Below are positions 1-9,174 of a stretch of DNA of 64,000 nt, piece after piece. The notes beneath the pieces are model-generated. The model did not search any database. It was given only the letters and a program-made list of their open reading frames with translations, and had not been told where the DNA came from. Positions within the stretch are counted from its first letter, which is position 1; each line of letters opens with the position of its first letter. The translations under genes were made by a program, and so were the position numbers. The stretch is from Limnobacter litoralis. Its GTDB lineage: Bacteria > Pseudomonadota > Gammaproteobacteria > Burkholderiales > Burkholderiaceae_B. The DNA lies in NCBI RefSeq assembly GCF_030160455.1, contig NZ_BSOJ01000030.1, forward strand, positions 106,457 through 170,456, written 5' to 3'.

Positions 1-229
1 CAGCGCGCAGGGCAAGTTCGTTATCGCCATGCCAGAAACACTGCACACCCAAAGAGCCCAGCAAACGCAGGCAGGTGTTGATGTCACGTAGCCGCGGCAC
101 ATTTGAAATTTTCAGAGGGTCAGCCGTCAGCAGACTGGCGCACAGAATCGGCAATGCGGCATTCTTGGCCCCGGAAATCGACACTGTACCCTTCAATGGG
201 CGACCGCCCTTGATCAAAAAAGAATCCAT
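1..229 (-). CDS. murA: UDP-N-acetylglucosamine 1-carboxyvinyltransferase, N-terminal part
   Basis: Only the first 76 codons lie in the window; the gene runs off the left edge. The translated start (MDSFLIKGG, then [19 protein letters not shown]) is the conserved N-terminus of MurA, including the substrate-binding KNAALP segment. MurA transfers enolpyruvate from PEP to UDP-GlcNAc, the first committed step of cytoplasmic peptidoglycan precursor synthesis. The ATG lies just downstream of the bolA-like gene on the same strand with an 8-nt gap, so the two are probably co-transcribed, as in many proteobacteria. Family assignment is secure; the catalytic cysteine lies outside the window. Confidence 0.93.
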   Translation of the reverse strand, partial: MDSFLIKGGRPLKGTVSISGAKNAALPILCASLLTADPLKISNVPRLRDINTCLRLLGSLGVQCFWHGDNELALRA

Positions 230-237
230 GCTGGTCC

Positions 238-486
238 TTAGGCTTGTTGGGCTGCCCACTCATCGGGCGTGTAGGTTTTCATGGACAGCGCGTGAATTTC
301 TTCCCGCATTCTGTCACCCAATACTGCATAGACTTTTTGATGCCGCTGCACGGAACGCAGCCCGTTGAATGCGGCAGACACAATGATTGCTTCAAAATGG
401 CGGCCGTCGCCCGTCACCTGAAGGTGCGCGCACTCAAGACCGCTTTGTATGTAAGCCCTGACGGTGTCAGGCAACAGGTTGTCCAT
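238..486 (-). CDS. BolA/IbaG-family protein
   Basis: An 82-residue protein of the BolA family, which is known to bind monothiol glutaredoxins and to take part in iron-sulfur trafficking and stress morphology. The central stretch ([24 protein letters not shown]) followed by VYAVLG and a C-terminal [14 protein letters not shown] is the usual BolA core, with the conserved histidine in GRHFEA and the [13 protein letters not shown] tail typical of the short IbaG/YrbA type. It sits directly upstream of murA and downstream of an ABC exporter and the mla genes, the same neighbourhood as ibaG (yrbA) in other proteobacteria. That context favours IbaG over BolA itself. Confidence 0.9.
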   Translation of the reverse strand: MDNLLPDTVRAYIQSGLECAHLQVTGDGRHFEAIIVSAAFNGLRSVQRHQKVYAVLGDRMREEIHALSMKTYTPDEWAAQQA

Positions 487-513
487 TAATTGTCCTTTCG
501 ATTCAAGGCTCTA

Positions 514-1269
514 TTATCCCCTCAATTTGTAGCCGCTGACCACCATGCGCATCGCAATTGCGACCAGCACAAGCAGGGCGATGCCCGCCATGGCCAGACT
601 GAACCACGGGCTGATGTCGCTGACACCAAAAAAGCCATAGCGAAAGCCATCAATGAGGTAGAAAAATGGGTTGAAATGAGAAACCGCCTGCCACACAGAT
701 GGCAGTGAATGAATGGAATAAAACACGCCAGACAGAAAAGTAGCGGGCACAATCAGGAAATTCTGAAACGCCGCCAATTGATCAAATTTTTCAGCCCAGA
801 TGCCTGCGATCACGCCCATGGTGCCCAAGATGGCAGACCCCGCCAATGCAAAGGCCAGCACCCACAATGGGTTTTGCAAATGCAAGCCCACGAAGGCCAC
901 AGTGACAACCAACACCCCCAAGCCGACCACAATGCCGCGGGCCATGGCCGCCAGCACATAGGCAGTAAAGAACTCGATGTGCGACAAGGGGGGCAACAAC
1001 ACAAACACCAGATTGCCGGTGATCTTGGACTGAATCAGGCTGGACGAGGAGTTGGCAAACGCGTTTTGAAGCACAGACATCATGACCAGGCCAGGCACCA
1101 GAAACGAGGCATAACTGACGCCCGGATAAGGCTCCACCTTGCCGTCCAACACATGCGAAAAGATCATCAAGTACAACAATGCAGTGACCACCGGGGCCAG
1201 CACGGTTTGCATGCCCACTTTCCAGAAGCGGAGAATTTCTTTTTTGAACAGGGTTTGCCAGCCGGTCAT
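514..1269 (-). CDS. ABC-2 type transporter permease (YadH-like)
   Basis: A 251-residue integral membrane protein with about six hydrophobic segments (for example residues 22-41, 58-75, 100-130, 140-160, 168-188 and 222-245), as expected of ABC-2 exporter permeases. The N-terminal WQTLFKKEILRFWKVG and the loop after the first segment (SYASFLVPGLVMMSVLQNAF) match the YadH/NodJ class. Its ATG overlaps the stop of the ATPase gene by four bases, so the two subunits are translationally coupled. The exported substrate cannot be told from sequence; in this class it may be a lipid, polysaccharide or drug. Confidence 0.88.
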   Translation of the reverse strand: MTGWQTLFKKEILRFWKVGMQTVLAPVVTALLYLMIFSHVLDGKVEPYPGVSYASFLVPGLVMMSVLQNAFANSSSSLIQSKITGNLVFVLLPPLSHIEFFTAYVLAAMARGIVVGLGVLVVTVAFVGLHLQNPLWVLAFALAGSAILGTMGVIAGIWAEKFDQLAAFQNFLIVPATFLSGVFYSIHSLPSVWQAVSHFNPFFYLIDGFRYGFFGVSDISPWFSLAMAGIALLVLVAIAMRMVVSGYKLRG

Positions 1270-2174
1270 TGTGTGTCCCCCGCCATGATCTCTACAAAAA
1301 CCTCTTCAAGGTCGGGCTTTTCGATGGAACAGTCCTGGATGTCCAGGCCGTCCTCGCGGCAGCGCCTCAAGATGGACTCGATGTCAGATGGAGAAACCAG
1401 CTTGAGCGTGTATCGCCCCTGCACCACGTCTGACTTGGTGACCAATCTTGTCAGCGACTCTGGCAGCACCCCATTGACTTGCAGACTTAAAGTCTGACTG
1501 GCATGCTTCTTTAACAAGTTCGGCGTGGTGTCCACTGTGACCACATGGCCACGCTTAAGCATCGCAATGCGATTGCACAGGGTTTCAGCCTCTTCCAGAT
1601 AGTGGGTGGTCAGCAAGATGGTGTGGCCTTTTTTGTTCAAGCCCGCAATAAACTTCCAGAGGGTTTGACGCAATTCAACATCCACCCCCGCTGTGGGTTC
1701 ATCCAGCACGATCACCGGGGGTTTGTGCACCAAGGCCTGGGCCACCATGACGCGCCGCTTCATGCCACCGGACAAGGTGCGCATGTTGTTGTCGGCCTTG
1801 TCAGACAACGAGAGCGAATGCAATAACTCATCAATCCAGTCGTCGTTGTTTTTAATGCCGAAATAGCCCGACTGGAATTTCAGGGTTTCGCGCACACTGA
1901 AAAACGGATCAAACACGAGCTCTTGTGGAACGATACCGATGTTGCGGCGCGCCTGGCGGAAATCAGACACCACGTCATAACCCATCACGCGGGCTGTGCC
2001 CTCACTGGCACGGCTTAAACCGGCAATGATGTTGATTAGTGTGGTTTTACCGGCACCATTGGGGCCAAGCAGCGCAAAAAACTCGCCCTCTTCCACAGAC
2101 AGCGAGACGGAGTTCAGCGACCGGAATTGTCCAAAATATTTGGACACAGAGGTCAATTCGAGTGCAAGAGTCAT
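1266..2174 (-). CDS. ABC transporter ATP-binding protein (YadG-like)
   Basis: A 302-residue ABC ATPase partnering the permease that follows. It carries Walker A ([11 protein letters not shown]), the ABC signature (LSGGMKRRV), Walker B with catalytic Glu (VIVLDEPTAGVD) and the switch histidine (LLTTHYLEEAE). The C-terminal ~70 residues are the extra domain common in drug/lipid exporter ATPases. I chose the ATG at 2174 over an upstream TTG nine bases earlier; neither has a strong Shine-Dalgarno. It lies 39 bases downstream of mlaB on the same strand and may be read through from the mla operon, as the yadGH-like pair often neighbours mla genes in Betaproteobacteria. Confidence 0.9.
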   Translation of the reverse strand: MTLALELTSVSKYFGQFRSLNSVSLSVEEGEFFALLGPNGAGKTTLINIIAGLSRASEGTARVMGYDVVSDFRQARRNIGIVPQELVFDPFFSVRETLKFQSGYFGIKNNDDWIDELLHSLSLSDKADNNMRTLSGGMKRRVMVAQALVHKPPVIVLDEPTAGVDVELRQTLWKFIAGLNKKGHTILLTTHYLEEAETLCNRIAMLKRGHVVTVDTTPNLLKKHASQTLSLQVNGVLPESLTRLVTKSDVVQGRYTLKLVSPSDIESILRRCREDGLDIQDCSIEKPDLEEVFVEIMAGDTQ

Positions 2175-2213
2175 GACATTCAACGCCCTGAACTACATCG
2201 GGCGCCATTCAAT

Positions 2214-2465
2214 CTACGAGAAGAGGGATTGTACCCCGTAGGCCTCTATCAAACTGTCCAGTTGTGCGGGTGCATGAAGGAGTTCGAGCTTTTTGTCGGA
2301 TTTAAGCACTCTTTTGGCAGCAAGAATGGCCGCAAGTGCGGTGGAGTCGATGTGCTTGACCGAAGAAAAGTCGAGCACCGAGTCACCGGCCTTGACGGCC
2401 TGCGTGATCTCGGCGATGACCTGAACGCCGGTTCTGACTGTAATTTCAGTGGCTTTGATCTGCAT
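2214..2465 (-). CDS. mlaB: Mla complex STAS-domain subunit
   Basis: An 83-residue single STAS-domain protein. The segment GDSVLDFSSVKHIDSTALAAILAA is the STAS core with the conserved Ser/Thr pair. In the MlaFEDB ABC complex, MlaB binds the MlaF ATPase on the cytoplasmic side and stabilises it. It is the last of six consecutive mla-type genes on this strand and starts one base beyond the mlaC stop, so they are clearly co-translated. Short STAS proteins can also be anti-sigma factor antagonists, but the operon context decides in favour of MlaB. Confidence 0.88.
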   Translation of the reverse strand: MQIKATEITVRTGVQVIAEITQAVKAGDSVLDFSSVKHIDSTALAAILAAKRVLKSDKKLELLHAPAQLDSLIEAYGVQSLFS

Positions 2466-2466
2466 C

Positions 2467-3090
2467 TTACTGGCTGTTTTTGGCTTTCAGGGCAGCAATC
2501 AGGCCGTCAATACCGCCGTTGTCCAGCACGGGCTTGAACTGCTGTTTGTAAGAATCAACCAACCAGAGACCCAGCACACTGAAGTCGTAGATCTGCCATT
2601 TGTCGGCTTTCTTCTCGACGCGATATGCCAGGTCGATGGGTGGCGCGCCGTTGGTCTGCATCACCTTGCTGGTGACGATGACTTCGGTGTCATCCGGACG
2701 CATGCGCGGCTTGTCGACGACCACAGTTTGATCGCCTACCTGAGAAAGCGCGCCTGAATAGGTTTTCACCAACAACTCGCGGAACTGCTTGGCCACTTCA
2801 TTGCGCTGATCAGGCGTTGCGGAGCGCCATGGCAAGCCCACCACAAGGCCAGTCATGCGGAAAAAATCCACATTGGGCATGACTTTCTTGTCGACCAGGG
2901 CTTCCAGCTTGGATGGGTTGGCGATCAGGTCTTTCTTGTTGGCTTTGATCTCGGTCAGAACCTCATTGCTGAAGTTTTTGACGAAGGTGTCGGGGGCAAC
3001 GGCCTCGGCATGAGCCAGACCGGCAAACAAACCCAGTGCTAGGCCCAAACTGGAGACGAAAGACTGGAATTTTGGAATTCTGAAAGACAT
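2467..3090 (-). CDS. mlaC: Periplasmic phospholipid shuttle
   Basis: A 207-residue Ttg2D/MlaC protein that carries phospholipids across the periplasm between outer-membrane MlaA and the inner-membrane MlaFEDB complex. It starts with a Sec signal peptide (SSLGLALGLFAGLAHAEA) and contains the MlaC-typical segments FFRMTGLVVGLPWRSATPDQR, FRELLVKTYSGAL and WQIYDFSVLGLWLVDSYKQQF. I use the ATG at 3090 rather than an upstream in-frame start because the signal peptide follows it directly. Gene order here is F-E-D-A-C-B, with the lipoprotein gene mlaA inserted in the operon, as is usual in Betaproteobacteria. Confidence 0.93.
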   Translation of the reverse strand: MSFRIPKFQSFVSSLGLALGLFAGLAHAEAVAPDTFVKNFSNEVLTEIKANKKDLIANPSKLEALVDKKVMPNVDFFRMTGLVVGLPWRSATPDQRNEVAKQFRELLVKTYSGALSQVGDQTVVVDKPRMRPDDTEVIVTSKVMQTNGAPPIDLAYRVEKKADKWQIYDFSVLGLWLVDSYKQQFKPVLDNGGIDGLIAALKAKNSQ

Positions 3091-3166
3091 GTTGTTCTCA
3101 CTACAAATCAAAAATACACTTCTAAAACGGCAATCTCGCCCTGGGGGTTGACCACCGCCGCTTGTT

Positions 3167-3961
3167 TTATTTCACCGCAAAACTCAGGCTTGCTGGCTGC
3201 GCTTGCGCATCGCTGGACTCTGCAGGCTTCTTGTCAGAATCGTCTGGTTTGAGTTCTTCATCCTCAGGGGCAGGCTTGCCATCCCGAATTTTGCTGGCAC
3301 GGCTTGCCAGGTAGGCGTCACGCACAAACGAGTATTTGTCGAGCGCCACGCGATCAACCAGGTTGGTGGCAGGCAACAATTCTGCACGCTTGTCGACCGC
3401 CTTGACAGCAATGGCGCTGTTGCGCTCATCCACGGGCGTGTGTTGTGCCAGCGGATCCAGGGGGCTGTCAACTACACGGCCCGCAGTGTCACGAATTGTG
3501 CTGGGACCCAGCAGGGGCAATACAAGATAAGGCCCCGATCCGACACCCCAGTAGCCCAGGGTTTGACCAAAATCTTCGTCGTGCTTTTGAAAGCCCATGC
3601 CACTGGCTGGGTCGGTGAGCCCCAACACGCCGACGGTGGTGTTGATGGCAAACCGGCAGATGTCAGAGCCTGCCTTTTTGAATTTGGCCTGCAACAGGTT
3701 ATTGACCGCGATGCTGATGTCATTGAGGTTTGAAAAGAAGTTTCCAACGCAGCTTTTGACTGCGCCAGGCACGTACTTGTCATAACCCTGAGCGACAGGC
3801 TTCAAGGCCACCTTGTCCACGGTCTGGTTGAAGGAATCGACACCGCGGTTAAAACCCTCAAAAGGGTCAGCGTCCGAGGGCGCACGCACCGAGGTGCAGC
3901 CTGCAGCCAGGGCCAAAAACCCGCTAAACAGGACCAATCGTCCAAATTGAGTGATGTGCAT
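3167..3961 (-). CDS. mlaA: Outer-membrane lipoprotein MlaA (VacJ)
   Basis: A 264-residue lipoprotein with a lipobox ending LALAAGC at residue 22. Hallmarks are DPFEGFNRGVDSFNQTVDKVALKPVAQGYDKYVP, the FFSNLNDISIAVNNLLQ helix and the FGQTLGYWGVGSGPYLVLPLLGPSTIRD segment. MlaA forms a ring-shaped channel in the inner leaflet of the outer membrane that removes misplaced phospholipids and hands them to MlaC. The last ~40 residues are a charged, Pro/Asp/Lys-rich tail of low complexity (GKPAPEDEELKPDDSDKKPA) that is probably disordered; such tails vary between species. It lies 12 bases after mlaD. Confidence 0.93.
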   Translation of the reverse strand: MHITQFGRLVLFSGFLALAAGCTSVRAPSDADPFEGFNRGVDSFNQTVDKVALKPVAQGYDKYVPGAVKSCVGNFFSNLNDISIAVNNLLQAKFKKAGSDICRFAINTTVGVLGLTDPASGMGFQKHDEDFGQTLGYWGVGSGPYLVLPLLGPSTIRDTAGRVVDSPLDPLAQHTPVDERNSAIAVKAVDKRAELLPATNLVDRVALDKYSFVRDAYLASRASKIRDGKPAPEDEELKPDDSDKKPAESSDAQAQPASLSFAVK

Positions 3962-3973
3962 GACTCGTTTCCT

Positions 3974-4459
3974 TTACTGCTTGGAATCAGCGGCAGGCGC
4001 TGCGGGTTTGGATGCCTGGTTGAACAGGAACTGACTGATCAGGTTTTCAAGGACCACGGCAGACTGCGTGCGCGCAAATTTGCCGCCACTGGCCAGATTG
4101 TCCACATCGCCGCCCGGCTCAATCCCGATGTATTGCTCACCCAGCAAACCAGAGGTCAGGATGCGGGCAGATGAATCCTTTGGAAACTTGTATTGCTCGT
4201 CCAGAGCCATGGTGACCACGGCCCGGAAGGTCACCGGATCCAGATTAATGCTGGCCACCCGACCTACAACCACGCCGGCACTTTTTACAGGTGCTCGCAC
4301 CTTCAGGCCACCGATGTTGTCGAAACTGCCCGACACGGTGTATTGCGCCCCCGTCGAGAATGAACTGAGGTTTCCGGCCTTCAAGGCCAAAAAGACGAGC
4401 GCAACGGCACCCAGCAACACAAAAAGACCCACCCAGAAATCAACCGCTTTATTCTTCAT
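3974..4459 (-). CDS. mlaD: MCE-domain phospholipid-binding subunit
   Basis: A 161-residue inner-membrane-anchored protein. One N-terminal transmembrane helix (DFWVGLFVLLGAVALVFLALKAG) is followed by a single MCE domain (YTVSGSFDNIGGLKVRAPVKSAGVVVGRVASINLDP, then LTSGLLGEQYIGIEPGG). MlaD forms the hexameric ring that receives lipid in the periplasm on top of MlaE. The motif LLGEQYIGIEPG is diagnostic for MlaD. It is 12 bases downstream of mlaE, in an unbroken operon. Confidence 0.94.
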   Translation of the reverse strand: MKNKAVDFWVGLFVLLGAVALVFLALKAGNLSSFSTGAQYTVSGSFDNIGGLKVRAPVKSAGVVVGRVASINLDPVTFRAVVTMALDEQYKFPKDSSARILTSGLLGEQYIGIEPGGDVDNLASGGKFARTQSAVVLENLISQFLFNQASKPAAPAADSKQ

Positions 4460-4471
4460 AATTCCAACCCG

Positions 4472-5257
4472 TCAAACACTGAACATCAGTGCGGTTAGTA
4501 CAAAATCCAATCCCAAAATGGTCAATGAGGCAATCACGACCGTTCGGGTGGTCGCCCGGGAAACTCCCTCGGGCGTGGCCTGGCAAAAATATCCCTGAAA
4601 CAAGGCAATCGTGTTTACGGCAAAGCCGAACACAATGCTTTTGATGACGCCGTTGAGCACGTCGCTGCGAACATCCACACCGGCCTGCATTTGCGACCAG
4701 AAAGCGCCGGAGTCCACGCCGATTAACCAAACGCCCACGACGTAACCACCAAAGATACCGATGGCACTGAACAGGGCCGCCAGAATGGGCATTGAAATCA
4801 GACCAGCCACCCATCGGGGCGCCACAATGCGCGCCTTGGGGTCAACGGCCATCATTTCCATGGCGGTCAGCTGCTCGCCAGCCTTCATCAGGCCAATTTC
4901 AGCAGTCAGCGAAGTGCCCGCCCGACCGGCAAACAACAATGCAGACACCACCGGGCCCAACTCGCGAACCAGGGAAAGCGCCACCAGCAAACCCAAAGCC
5001 TGTTCGGCACCATACCGCTGCAGGGTGTAATAGCCCTGCAAGCCCAGTACAAACCCCACAAACAGGCCCGACACCAAAATGATGATGAGCGAGTAATTGC
5101 CGATGAAATGAATCTGCTCAATGATGAGGCGTGGACGACGCAGGGTTTTTGGCAACAGCACCAAGAGGTTCACGAAGAACCGGGCGAAAACACCCAACCC
5201 CGTGATCACAGCCTGTGCAGCCGCGCCGATGGATGAGATCCAGACAACCGGGTTCAT
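4472..5257 (-). CDS. mlaE: Mla ABC transporter permease
   Basis: A 261-residue permease of the MlaE/YrbE family. It shows an N-terminal amphipathic stretch, then about five hydrophobic segments. Diagnostic pieces are [33 protein letters not shown], the loop [43 protein letters not shown], and the late [35 protein letters not shown]. It forms the membrane core of the MlaFEDB lipid transporter. Its ATG overlaps the mlaF stop codon by four bases. Confidence 0.95.
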   Translation of the reverse strand: MNPVVWISSIGAAAQAVITGLGVFARFFVNLLVLLPKTLRRPRLIIEQIHFIGNYSLIIILVSGLFVGFVLGLQGYYTLQRYGAEQALGLLVALSLVRELGPVVSALLFAGRAGTSLTAEIGLMKAGEQLTAMEMMAVDPKARIVAPRWVAGLISMPILAALFSAIGIFGGYVVGVWLIGVDSGAFWSQMQAGVDVRSDVLNGVIKSIVFGFAVNTIALFQGYFCQATPEGVSRATTRTVVIASLTILGLDFVLTALMFSV

Positions 5258-6042
5258 GCAAAATCCTCCCGCAAATCGACGGCCGGATAATGAAACTTGA
5301 CGGGCCCTTCCGGCAGGCCCTGGATGAACTGCTGCACGTAAGGATCCTGATTGGCCTCAACCTCGGCGGGCGTGCCCTTGGCCAGCACGCTGCCGTTGGA
5401 AATCACCACGGCGTAATCGCTGATGGCGAATGACTCGTGGATGTCGTGCGTGACCACCACGGAGGTTGCCCCCAGTGCGTCATTCAGGGTCTTGATCAAT
5501 CGCGCTGTGATACCCAGAGAGATCGGATCCAGGCCCGCAAAAGGTTCATCATAAAAAATCAGTTCGGGGTCGAGCGCCACCGCACGGGCCAAGGCAACAC
5601 GCCGACTCATGCCACCCGAAATTTCAGAGGGAAACAGTTTGCTCGCGCCTCTTAAGCCGACCGCATGCAGCTTCAACATGACCAAATCACGAACAACGGT
5701 TTCAGGCAATGCAGTGTGCTCGCGAAGCGGAAAAGCGACGTTGTCAAACACGTTCAAATCGGTAAACAGCGCGCCAAACTGGAACAAGACGCCAATTCGC
5801 TTGCGAAAGGCGTAAAGCTCGGGGGTGCTGGCGGAAACAATGTTTTGGCCGAGCACATTGACTTCACCGGCGCTGACTGGATACTGCCCGCACATCAAAC
5901 GAAGCAGGGTCGTTTTGCCCGAACCCGATCCGCCCATGATGGACACCACCTTGCCCTGCGGTATGTCGACCGACAGATTTTCCAGAATCAGCCTGTCACC
6001 GTAGCCAAAGTTGACGTTTTTCAGTTGTGCTGCCAAGCCCAT
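5254..6042 (-). CDS. mlaF: Mla ABC transporter ATPase
   Basis: A 262-residue ABC ATPase and first gene of the mla operon. It contains Walker A ([13 protein letters not shown]), the signature region ([14 protein letters not shown]) and Walker B ([13 protein letters not shown]), plus [15 protein letters not shown] with the switch histidine. The ATG at 6042 is preferred to an in-frame ATG nine codons upstream because an AAAGGAG Shine-Dalgarno sits about six bases before it. It drives lipid movement by the MlaFEDB complex. The region between this gene and the divergent secretin gene (6043-6247) should hold promoters for both operons, but I see no clear consensus. Confidence 0.94.
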   Translation of the reverse strand: MGLAAQLKNVNFGYGDRLILENLSVDIPQGKVVSIMGGSGSGKTTLLRLMCGQYPVSAGEVNVLGQNIVSASTPELYAFRKRIGVLFQFGALFTDLNVFDNVAFPLREHTALPETVVRDLVMLKLHAVGLRGASKLFPSEISGGMSRRVALARAVALDPELIFYDEPFAGLDPISLGITARLIKTLNDALGATSVVVTHDIHESFAISDYAVVISNGSVLAKGTPAEVEANQDPYVQQFIQGLPEGPVKFHYPAVDLREDFA

Positions 6043-6247
6043 TTGGGCTCCTTTGAAAATATGGGACAAATTAACCGTGATTGTACCCTGAATAACCGTT
6101 CAGTTATGTGACACGGACTGATTTGCCGATCACCCGATCAATACCGCCACAACCCTATTCAGAGTGACGTTCAGGGGGGATACGAGGGGAACTTTCCTAA
6201 ACTGCCAGTCCTTCTTGCCTCAGCCCGATCCACGATCAGCCCAGCTT

Positions 6248-8182
6248 ATGCGGACATTGAACACGTTGATGTGTGCCCTAGGCCTCACAATCCTGACTGC
6301 CTGCTCAACGGAAAGCCCAATCCAGGCCAAGGCGCATCCCGATGCGCCCTCGGGAAGAATAACGGTTGGACCCTCGTTCTGGATTGCGCATGTTGCTCAT
6401 GAGCAACAGCCACCACCCGAGCTTCAACGGAAGTTTTCTTTTCGCGTCAATCAGTTGCCTGCAAGCCAATTGCTCGAACTGCTGGCAGGTGAACTCAAGA
6501 CAAGCTACGACCTGGACGAATGCGGAGAAAACCCGGTAAGCCTGGACGGCAACCAACTCTCTGTTCAGGGAATTCTTGACAGCATCGCGCAGCAAGCTGA
6601 AGCCCAAGTCACATTCAAAGACAACACGCTGCGCCTTCGCTGCGAAACCCCATACCTGCGCACCTACAGTCTGGACTACCTGGCCATCAATCGCGAGATG
6701 TCTGACACCTCCACCCTGAATTCAGACCTCAGCAGCGCAGAAGCCGCCAGCAACCCGGGAATTCGACCCAAAAACCGCTCGGAGCTGGTGCTCAACAGCA
6801 GCCAGACCAATGACGTCTGGCATCGAATTGGTGAGCAACTGGAACAATTGATCGCCGACAAGCCCAAGAGCAGCGTGGTGTCTACCCGTTTTCGATCGAT
6901 TGATGAAAGCGCAGACACAAAAACCAGCCGGACAAGCCCGGTCAGACGCCAGCATTCCCAAGGTCTGAGCAACAGCAGCAAGGCCAAGACCGATGTCACC
7001 GTCGTCCGAAAGGAGCAACACTCTGGCAATGTGATTGTCAGCCCGGAATCCGGCACTGTGGCCGTGGTGGCCAACGCCACGGGGCATCGCAGGGTGCAGC
7101 AATGGCTCGACGCCATTCAAGGCCGCCTTGACCGGCAAATCGTGATTGAGGCCTCCATCGCCGAAATTACCCTGAACAGGCGATACGAGCGCGGCATTGA
7201 CTGGAATGTGCTTCGGCAGGGGTCTCTGTCTGCGGGCTTTCGGGTGCAGGGGCTGGGTCTGACTGACCCCGGCCTGATTGTTCAGGCTGCACGCAACGGC
7301 ACCTCTGTGTCCGTGGCATCCATGCTGTCATTGCTTCAAGAATTCGGGCAAACGTCGGTGATCTCTTCACCCCGCGTGGCCACCATGAACCAGCAACCGG
7401 CGGTGCTGAAAGTGATCGACAACCGGGTGTATTTCACCACGGACGTTCAAACCAGTGCCCCCACCCAGAATAGCCCCGCATTTTCTACGTTTACCACACA
7501 CATACAGACCGTACCTGTCGGCTTTTTGATGACCGTCACGCCACAAATTTCGGACGACGGGCAGATACAACTCAGGGTGCGCCCCACCTTGAGCCGGATT
7601 GTGGGCTTCGTGGCAGACCCTAACCCGGCACTCAAACAGCTCGACATTGTCAGTCAAATTCCGGAAATCCAGACCCGAGAACTGGAATCCATTTTGCGAC
7701 TGCGCAACGGGGAACTGGCGATGCTGGGGGGCCTGAAGCAACAAGACACCCAGACGTTGAACCGAGGCATTCCAGGCCGACCAGAGTCACTTGCCAGTTT
7801 GAGTGACAGCGAAAAGGACAGCACACGACAAATTGAACTGGTGATCCTATTGCGTGCGCACACGGCGAATCTGGCTGATTCTTACCCACACCACACCGGC
7901 GAAACCCAACCGAATCGACTGCTCAACGAGGGTCTCGCGGATGGCCTCAGATTGTTGCAAAGCAATCAACGCAATGCGGCCGATCGACTTCAACAGGCAC
8001 TGGCTGAACAATACCCCAACGCCCCGGAACCCACCTTCAACAGGGCGGTCCTGAGCGCACTCAATGGCGAAAATATGCAGGCGCAAGCCATGCTACAGGA
8101 GACCCGCGCGCGTTGCGAGAAGGTGCGATGTCATTTTTCAACCCAACTGCTTGATGCACTTCTGGGGCCTGCTCAGCCATGA
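6248..8182 (+). CDS. MshL-like secretin lipoprotein with C-terminal extension
   Basis: A 644-residue outer-membrane secretin. An ATG at 6248 gives a lipoprotein signal (LMCALGLTILTAC); an upstream in-frame start would bury it. Residues ~50-130 form the secretin-and-TonB short N-domain type sequence (FRVNQLPASQLLELLAGEL), followed by a Ser/Thr-rich linker. The core secretin starts around residue 300 (IVIEASIAEITLNRRYERGIDWNVL) and includes QTSVISSPRVATMNQQPAVLKV and LRNGELAMLGGLKQ. The usual gate signature is degenerate here (NRGIPGRPESLASLSDSE). After the secretin, ~110 residues look like a helical TPR-like tail (RLLQSNQRNAADRLQQALAEQYPNAPEPTFNRAVL). First gene of an overlapping pilus-like operon; it most resembles MSHA pilus MshL. 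Confidence 0.85.
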   Translation: MRTLNTLMCALGLTILTACSTESPIQAKAHPDAPSGRITVGPSFWIAHVAHEQQPPPELQRKFSFRVNQLPASQLLELLAGELKTSYDLDECGENPVSLDGNQLSVQGILDSIAQQAEAQVTFKDNTLRLRCETPYLRTYSLDYLAINREMSDTSTLNSDLSSAEAASNPGIRPKNRSELVLNSSQTNDVWHRIGEQLEQLIADKPKSSVVSTRFRSIDESADTKTSRTSPVRRQHSQGLSNSSKAKTDVTVVRKEQHSGNVIVSPESGTVAVVANATGHRRVQQWLDAIQGRLDRQIVIEASIAEITLNRRYERGIDWNVLRQGSLSAGFRVQGLGLTDPGLIVQAARNGTSVSVASMLSLLQEFGQTSVISSPRVATMNQQPAVLKVIDNRVYFTTDVQTSAPTQNSPAFSTFTTHIQTVPVGFLMTVTPQISDDGQIQLRVRPTLSRIVGFVADPNPALKQLDIVSQIPEIQTRELESILRLRNGELAMLGGLKQQDTQTLNRGIPGRPESLASLSDSEKDSTRQIELVILLRAHTANLADSYPHHTGETQPNRLLNEGLADGLRLLQSNQRNAADRLQQALAEQYPNAPEPTFNRAVLSALNGENMQAQAMLQETRARCEKVRCHFSTQLLDALLGPAQP

Positions 8183-9174
8183 ATTCAAACGACGTGCAGT
8201 TTGAACCCATGCTGAATGCTTTGCGCCTGGGTCCAATGCCCCTGCTGCAGGCCGCACTCACCTTGGGCTGCTCAGATGTGCACTTCAATCCACTGAATGA
8301 GTCATTTGTTGTTACCGCTCGGCTGCATGGTTGCCTGCACACCGTGTGCACACTGGAACACTGGCGCGGCAAAACACTGATTCAAACCCTGAAAGCCATT
8401 GGCAAAATGAACCTGGCTGAAACGCGTCAACCACAAGACGCGAGGTTGACTGCCGGTCCCCTTGAATGTCGATTGGCGACGCACCCCGGCATGCATGGCG
8501 AATCGCTGGTGGTTCGACTGCAGAGCGGCCAACTCAGCAGAACCCTGAATGCGCTGGGCTTTGACGCCCACACCATCCAATCCATGATCGAACTGGTCTC
8601 ACCGGAACAGGGCATGACACTGGTGTGTGGCGCAACAGGCAGCGGCAAAACGACCACCTTGCATGCACTCCTGAACACACTCGGCGATCAGGCTGGCCGG
8701 GTCGCTACGCTGGAGGACCCAGTGGAAATCGTGCATCCGCAAGCCCTGCAGACCGACTTGTCCAATCTTCCGCATCTGTCATTTGCCTCGGGACTTCGTT
8801 CATTGTTGCGGCAAGACCCAGACACCCTGCTGATCGGTGAAATTCGCGACTCGGAAACGGCCCTTCTGGCACTTCAGGCTGCACTCACCGGGCATCGGGT
8901 GCTTGCATCGCTGCATGCGCCTGACGCCTTTGGCGCACTTGGACGCCTGCTGGAATTGGGCGTGCAACTTCCGGCCTTGCTCAACAGCCTGAATGGCGTT
9001 GTGGTCCAGCGACTTGTTCGAAGCCAATCCGGCAGAAAGCCGGTCACAGAAATTCTTCAAATGCAAAGCCTGAACAAGGCTGAATTGCTAGCCTGCGACA
9101 GCCTGGTGCAGTTGCACAGCCTCGTCAATTCGAGCTGCTTTAATCCATTCGACCAAAAGCGGGTTGAGGCATGA
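8179..9174 (+). CDS. Type II/IV secretion ATPase, short form (GspE/MshE-like)
   Basis: A 331-residue hexameric secretion ATPase. It has Walker A (CGATGSGKTTTLHALLN), an Asp box (LEDPVEIVHPQALQTDL), Walker B (RQDPDTLLIGEIRD) and a His box (TGHRVLASLHAPDA). It lacks the long N-terminal GspL-binding domain of GspE/PilB and the tetracysteine zinc motif, so its length is closer to the retraction ATPase PilT. As the only ATPase in the operon it presumably powers assembly of the pilin-like proteins. Its ATG overlaps the secretin stop by four bases. Confidence 0.87.
   Translation: MNSNDVQFEPMLNALRLGPMPLLQAALTLGCSDVHFNPLNESFVVTARLHGCLHTVCTLEHWRGKTLIQTLKAIGKMNLAETRQPQDARLTAGPLECRLATHPGMHGESLVVRLQSGQLSRTLNALGFDAHTIQSMIELVSPEQGMTLVCGATGSGKTTTLHALLNTLGDQAGRVATLEDPVEIVHPQALQTDLSNLPHLSFASGLRSLLRQDPDTLLIGEIRDSETALLALQAALTGHRVLASLHAPDAFGALGRLLELGVQLPALLNSLNGVVVQRLVRSQSGRKPVTEILQMQSLNKAELLACDSLVQLHSLVNSSCFNPFDQKRVEA

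Noticed and set aside
709..1497. Long plus-strand open frame of 262 codons opposite the ABC exporter genes
   Set aside because: It is antisense to two well-supported ABC transporter genes, has a His/Gln-rich composition typical of a shadow frame and no family likeness.
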